64,000 bases of DNA, taken from assembly GCF_012849055.1 (NCBI RefSeq), contig NZ_CP051677.1:248001-312000 (forward strand), written 5' to 3'. The notes below the pieces were generated by a model. It ran no database searches. It saw nothing but the letters and a program-made list of their open reading frames with translations, and was not told the origin of the DNA. A program made the position numbers and the translations under genes. Source of the stretch: Spirosoma rhododendri. GTDB taxonomy: Bacteria; Bacteroidota; Bacteroidia; Cytophagales; Spirosomataceae. Below are positions 60,343 to 64,000 of this stretch, in pieces (positions within the stretch are counted from its first letter, which is position 1; every line of letters starts with the position of its first letter).

Positions 60343-62285
60343 AGATTATTGGATGGTAAAGTAAAAAGCACGTTGATGGCGAAATTTCGGCCCGGCAGGG
60401 CGTTGCGCCGAACGCTGATGACCAGCGCGTCGAATAGATTATTGACCTGACCCTGCACCCGAAAAGCGGCTTTGGCGACCCGCACCTGCGTTTCGGCCAG
60501 CACATTCGCCAGCAGGACACCCTGAAAATACTGCGTGTTGTCGGCGGTGATGTACCGGCGCGAACTTGTCTGCATCTGCACCGACAGCCGCGACCGGCCG
60601 CGCTGCACCCAGGCGTTGAGCGTACCCGTATGCACCGGCACGTAAGGCAACTGCTTACCGATCACGTCGCGGGCGTAGCTGTCGTAGGCCCGCTCCTGCG
60701 ACGTGCGCGTCAGTGCATAGCCGACCCGTAGCCCCGCCTGCCAGCCCGACTGCGCGTAGCGAAGTGTGCCTGCTAGTTCGCCACCCCGTGCCACCACCAG
60801 TTGCAGGTTTTCGACGTGGTAGTCGGTCGTGGGGTTCCAGAGCACCCAATTGTCGACGCGGTTATGGTATGCCGTCAGGTCGGTGGTTAGGTTCAGCGTG
60901 GGCGACAGTGCACTGACCAGCGATAGCCCACCTTCCAGATTAACGCCCGATTCGGGTTTCAGATTCGGGTCGCCGAGTTCGATCCAGTAGCGTTCGTTCA
61001 GGGTCGGCACCCGGTAGCTCCGCCCGACAGATGCTTTCGCCGTGAGGGTCGTCGATCCCTGCATCAGCAGTTTGTATTCAGCACCCAGCGAAGGCGTCAG
61101 CGGGGGGTTGAAGCGGGTCACAAACGCCTGCCGGACATTAGCCGACACGAGCCAACGCGCCGTTTGCAGTCGCAGCAGCGCGTACAGGTCCTGCCGGTTT
61201 TCGGTGATAAGCTGCCCGCCATAACCGTCCGTCCGGGTGCGGTAGTGCGACCATTCCCCGCCCGTCCGTAGGTTCACCGCTGCCCCCGTCAGGCCGGGCC
61301 ACAGCCGGAACTCGCGTTCGACGCGACCAATAAACCGGTCGGTTTCGGTATGATCGGGTCGGGTAAAGTCGCTTTTGGCGTAATCGAGCACGTCGCGGAT
61401 CCAGCCCAGCCGCACGGTTGTGGCCCCGGCTGCGTAGGTCGTCAGCAACCGCGCCGACTGCGTACGGGTTCGCTCCCGCGCAATGGCATCCTGCGGGCTC
61501 AGGATCAGATCATTATCCGTCAACCAGGCATTGACCGACAGTTGCTGACCGTTGCGGTGCCGCACGTACACATCCTGCACCAGCCCCCGTTGCGCCGTCG
61601 TGGCCTGATCGACGAAGTAGTTACGAAATTCGCGGTACGGGTAGTCGTTGTTCAGCTGACTCCGGTACAGGTACGTCCGGCCCGACACCTGCCAGTTTGC
61701 CCCCGGCGCACTGCTGTAGCGAAGCCCCAACTGCGTCTGATTATTACGGAACGACGCCAGTTGCTGCCCCACCGTCACGCCCAGCCGCGTTTGCCAGTCG
61801 GCCTGACTTCCCAGCAGAATGCTACCGCCCACGGCATCGGAGCCGATGGCACTGGCCCCTGAGCCATATTGCACAGCCAGTTTATCGAAACCCGCGACGG
61901 GCACGGTTGAGAAATCGGTTTGGCCGAGGTTCGGCTGGTTAATATTGATGCCGTTCCAGAGAACCGCCGTGTGGTTGGCCGACGTACCGCGAAAGGATAC
62001 CGTAGCCAGCTGACCGGGGCCGTAGCTCTTAAACGCCAGGGGTGTATTGTACGTCAGCAGGTCGGTGATGGTGCTGAACCGAAACTGAAGCAGTGTGGTC
62101 GAATCGATGCGCTGAATTTTTTGCCCCGCCAGAAACCGTTCAGGCGCGATAGCCCGCACCGTCACCGCCGACAGCGCCACGGCGGAGTCGGGTACGGTTG
62201 TGGTGGTTTGGGCGAGCGCGCCAACAGGCCAGCTAGCCATCAGCGAAAGCCCAACAGCCCCCCAAAACCATCCGTGGGTTTTCAC
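60339..62285 (-). CDS. TonB-dependent receptor, BtuB-like (cobalamin uptake)
   Basis: The 648-residue outer-membrane protein has a signal peptide (ending GALAQ) followed by a plug: SAVTVRAIAPERFLAGQKIQ and TVSFRGTSANHTAVLWNGIN with the NQPNLGQTDFSTVP segment. A 22-strand barrel follows, with FLP-type ending residues NVLFTLP. There is no SusC-type carboxypeptidase-regulatory domain. A cobalamin riboswitch directly upstream (62350-62540) makes vitamin B12 or another corrinoid the likely cargo. The coupled downstream lipoprotein gene strengthens this. No ABC transporter (btuCDF) lies in the window. Confidence 0.88.
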   Translation of the reverse strand: MKTHGWFWGAVGLSLMASWPVGALAQTTTTVPDSAVALSAVTVRAIAPERFLAGQKIQRIDSTTLLQFRFSTITDLLTYNTPLAFKSYGPGQLATVSFRGTSANHTAVLWNGININQPNLGQTDFSTVPVAGFDKLAVQYGSGASAIGSDAVGGSILLGSQADWQTRLGVTVGQQLASFRNNQTQLGLRYSSAPGANWQVSGRTYLYRSQLNNDYPYREFRNYFVDQATTAQRGLVQDVYVRHRNGQQLSVNAWLTDNDLILSPQDAIARERTRTQSARLLTTYAAGATTVRLGWIRDVLDYAKSDFTRPDHTETDRFIGRVEREFRLWPGLTGAAVNLRTGGEWSHYRTRTDGYGGQLITENRQDLYALLRLQTARWLVSANVRQAFVTRFNPPLTPSLGAEYKLLMQGSTTLTAKASVGRSYRVPTLNERYWIELGDPNLKPESGVNLEGGLSLVSALSPTLNLTTDLTAYHNRVDNWVLWNPTTDYHVENLQLVVARGGELAGTLRYAQSGWQAGLRVGYALTRTSQERAYDSYARDVIGKQLPYVPVHTGTLNAWVQRGRSRLSVQMQTSSRRYITADNTQYFQGVLLANVLAETQVRVAKAAFRVQGQVNNLFDALVISVRRNALPGRNFAINVLFTLPSNNL

Positions 62286-62349
62286 AATCTGATTCAGTTC
62301 TCGTGCGTGTTTGCGTCAGCACGCGACCGGGCCGTTTCCTCCGAACGAT

Positions 62350-62540
62350 TCGGCAGCGGATGGTCATCGGCAGGTCTCCTGGCTCGTCGTCCCGGTCCGG
62401 GCCTTCCCGCCCGTAGGCAGTGGCCATGCAGATTGAACCGGGTTTGTACAGACTTACAGTTGCGGGGACAGCGTCGGTTTTCCACCAACTTCCCTTTTAA
62501 GCCATGAACGCCACTACGGAGCGGCATCAGGCACCGATAA
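62350..62540 (-). ncRNA. Cobalamin riboswitch
   Basis: Read on the minus strand the conserved segments occur in order: GGTGCC near the 5' end (62535-62530), AAAAGGGAA, GGTGGAAAACC, CGCTGTCCCCGCAACTGTAA and the B12 box AGCCAGGAGACCTGCC (62384-62369). It lies about 65 bases before the receptor ATG. Such elements turn expression down when adenosylcobalamin is bound, here for the receptor and lipoprotein genes. Boundaries are approximate. Confidence 0.95.
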
Positions 62541-62547
62541 CTCGCGA

Positions 62548-62555
62548 CAAAGGTA
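62548..62555 (-). promoter_or_regulatory. -7 box (TACCTTTG on the minus strand) of the riboswitch transcript
   Basis: TACCTTTG at 62555-62548 fits TAnnTTTG and places the start of transcription near 62542, directly before the first conserved riboswitch bases. The -33 region overlaps the T run of the upstream terminator, with CTG in place of TTG at the right distance. Confidence 0.55.
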
Positions 62556-62567
62556 CGGGAATCACCT

Positions 62568-62596
62568 AAAAAAACAGCCCCGATTGCTCGGGGCTG
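62568..62596 (-). terminator. Terminator of the M16 peptidase gene
   Basis: On the minus strand CAGCCCCG and CGGGGCTG (62596-62575) pair around a short loop and are followed by seven T residues (62574-62568). It separates the M16 gene from the riboswitch. The stretch 62597-62777 shows nothing else. Confidence 0.85.
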
Positions 62597-62777
62597 AATT
62601 ATTGAACAGGTGGAATAGTAACGGAAAGACTACCTCGTTACTTGGTCAGTCATGGGTAAATACCCACTACCTGCCAGATGGTCAAACGTATGTAGCCCCC
62701 TCACTCCGTCCTATGTTTATTGATTGAGCGGTGCAAACGGGTTCGCGAACGGTAACCTCATCACGAAAGAGGGCCAC

Positions 62778-64000
62778 TTAGAAGCCTTCTGCCTTGATTT
62801 CTTTCTCCGTAACGGCACCGTATTTTTTCACCTTATCCCGAATCGCATCGGCCTTTCCGATCAGCACGAATTGCAGGTTCTTGTCAGGAAAATACTGGTC
62901 GATGATCTGCCGCGTTTTGGCTACCGTCAGCCCGTCGACGTTCTTCTGAAAATTGTTGATAAACGACTCATCGTACCCCAGGCTAAACATATCCGTCAGC
63001 AGGTTGGCCAACTCGCTCGCTGACTCATAGCGAGGTGGAAAATCGGCTTTGACGTAGTTTTTGGCCGATGTCAGCGTCTTCTCGTCGATACCGGTGCGGT
63101 GCAGGCTGTCGAGCACATGAACGGCCAAGTCAATCGCGGGGATCGTGCTACTATTCTTCGTGAATGTCGATACGACAAACGTACCGCTGTTCCGATACGT
63201 CGCAAATCGACTGTTGGCCCCGTAGGTCAGGCCGGAGTTCACGCGCAGCGCATCGTTGAGCCACGACGTAAATCGCCCACCCAGAATCGTATTGACAACC
63301 GTGACGGGAATAAAATCGGGATTACTCTGCTTGATACCCTTACCACCGATGATAAACGTCGTTTCGCGGGCGTCGTCTTTGTTGACCAGCAGCACACGAG
63401 GACCGCTGAACGCCAACGCCGGTTCGTCCAGCCGGGGCGTAGTGGAAGCCGCCGTTTTCCAGTTGCTGAACAGATCGGTCATGCGCTTTTTCATCGCGGC
63501 CGTGTTGAAGTCGCCGACGATGGCGATAGCCGCCCGGTCGGTGGTATAATTTTTCTGATAAAACTGCCGAACATCATTCGCCGAAATCGCCGACACCGAC
63601 GCAGGTGTCCCCGAAATCGGGTTGGCGTAGGGGTTGTCGCCGTAGACGAACCGCCCAAAATACGAGCCGATCACCGAGCGGGGGCTTTCCTTTTGCTGAG
63701 TCAGCTGAAGCAACAGCCGCTGTTTGTACTTGTCAAACTCGGTCTGATTAAACGTCGGTTTGGTCAGTACGTCCTGGAAAATGTCAAACAGCAGATCCTG
63801 ATCTTTCACCGCGAACGAAGCCGTCAGTTTGGCCACTTCCTTGCCGCCGTAGGTGTCGATACTGGCCCCGACGTACTCGGTTTTGGCTTCGAGTTCCTCC
63901 TTCGTGTAGCGCGAACTGCCAAACAGCAGCGCATCGGCGGTCATGTTGGCCAGCCCGTAGCGCGTACCGTCGTCCACCGCCCCCGCGTCGAACACCGCCG
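62778..64000 (-). CDS. M16-family peptidase subunit, partial, catalytic motif replaced
   Basis: The frame is open to the right edge, so the N-terminus is missing; about 407 residues are visible. They cover the end of the first and the whole second M16 domain (VVNTILGGRFTSWLNDALR, SGLTYGANSRFATYRNSGTF, YESASELANLLTDMFSLGYD). Where active M16 proteins have HxxEH after GLA, this one reads GLANMTADALLFGS, so the zinc ligands are gone (Asn and Asp in place of both His, Ala for Glu). It is probably the non-catalytic partner of a second M16 protein, and in such pairs the active gene usually lies next door, beyond this edge. Export cannot be judged without the N-terminus. Confidence 0.85.
   Translation of the reverse strand, partial: AVFDAGAVDDGTRYGLANMTADALLFGSSRYTKEELEAKTEYVGASIDTYGGKEVAKLTASFAVKDQDLLFDIFQDVLTKPTFNQTEFDKYKQRLLLQLTQQKESPRSVIGSYFGRFVYGDNPYANPISGTPASVSAISANDVRQFYQKNYTTDRAAIAIVGDFNTAAMKKRMTDLFSNWKTAASTTPRLDEPALAFSGPRVLLVNKDDARETTFIIGGKGIKQSNPDFIPVTVVNTILGGRFTSWLNDALRVNSGLTYGANSRFATYRNSGTFVVSTFTKNSSTIPAIDLAVHVLDSLHRTGIDEKTLTSAKNYVKADFPPRYESASELANLLTDMFSLGYDESFINNFQKNVDGLTVAKTRQIIDQYFPDKNLQFVLIGKADAIRDKVKKYGAVTEKEIKAEGF

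Overview
The window looks like a chromosomal segment of a fairly GC-rich member of Bacteroidota, most likely Cytophagales near Spirosoma/Fibrella (family level is inference). Support comes from a SusC/SusD outer-membrane pair, a 7TM-DISM histidine kinase, a REC-kinase-REC-AraC hybrid regulator, a two-lipoyl 2-oxoglutarate dehydrogenase E2, start codons without clear Shine-Dalgarno sequences, and upstream boxes fitting the phylum's TAnnTTTG -7 element. I saw no rRNA, tRNA, CRISPR array or prophage.

Layout. 1-5 kb: the start of an acidic protein leaving the left edge, a secreted SGNH esterase with DUF11 domains, and an Anbu proteasome-like protease paired with a transglutaminase. 5-9.3 kb: a minus-strand unit of an OFA-type MFS transporter, its 39-residue small subunit and a YdeP/FdhF molybdopterin oxidoreductase. 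9.6-15.2 kb: a phosphoglucosamine mutase-type enzyme, a YtxH protein, an exported TPR-Ppx/GppA-like protein and a BamA/TamA-type barrel. 15.3-22.7 kb: SusC/SusD, a cysteine-free thioredoxin-like protein and a lone nuoC. 23.1-27.7 kb: a histidine kinase, a response regulator and a five-domain hybrid regulator. 28.1-30.8 kb: two tiny tandem ORFs and an M1 aminopeptidase. 31-35.7 kb: enolase, FtsB/DivIC, LMW tyrosine phosphatase, iPGM and an attached XisH/XisI pair. 35.7-46.6 kb: an exported hydrolase, sucB, sucA, methylmalonyl-CoA epimerase, an IscA-type protein, a lipoprotein, GNAT, SDR, a DUF885 protein and an exported intradiol dioxygenase. 46.9-48.1 kb: PnuC and a stand-alone CBM48 protein. 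48.3-49.7 kb: an IS3-family element with a broken transposase. 49.7-56.4 kb: a periplasmic sugar-oxidation cluster (TIM-barrel protein, PVC-type cytochrome, GMC oxidoreductase, gluconate dehydrogenase subunit 3-like). 56.6-64 kb: a CPA1 antiporter, an AT-rich HEPN-type gene between inverted repeats, a cobalamin-riboswitch-controlled BtuB-like receptor with its lipoprotein, and a truncated M16 peptidase.

How genes work together. sucA/sucB make succinyl-CoA and the neighbouring epimerase acts on methylmalonyl-CoA, which connects to the same pool. iPGM and enolase are consecutive glycolytic steps. The GMC, subunit-3-like and cytochrome proteins resemble the parts of periplasmic glucoside 3-dehydrogenases. 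The OFA transporter and YdeP protein suggest formate or oxalate handling.

The most unusual signal is intergenic. At least nine distinct families of long, often perfect inverted repeats occupy the gaps. Several occur twice here, and in one family the two arms differ between copies but match each other within each copy. The second point of interest is the AT-rich RNxxxH (HEPN) gene flanked by inverted copies of one such repeat.
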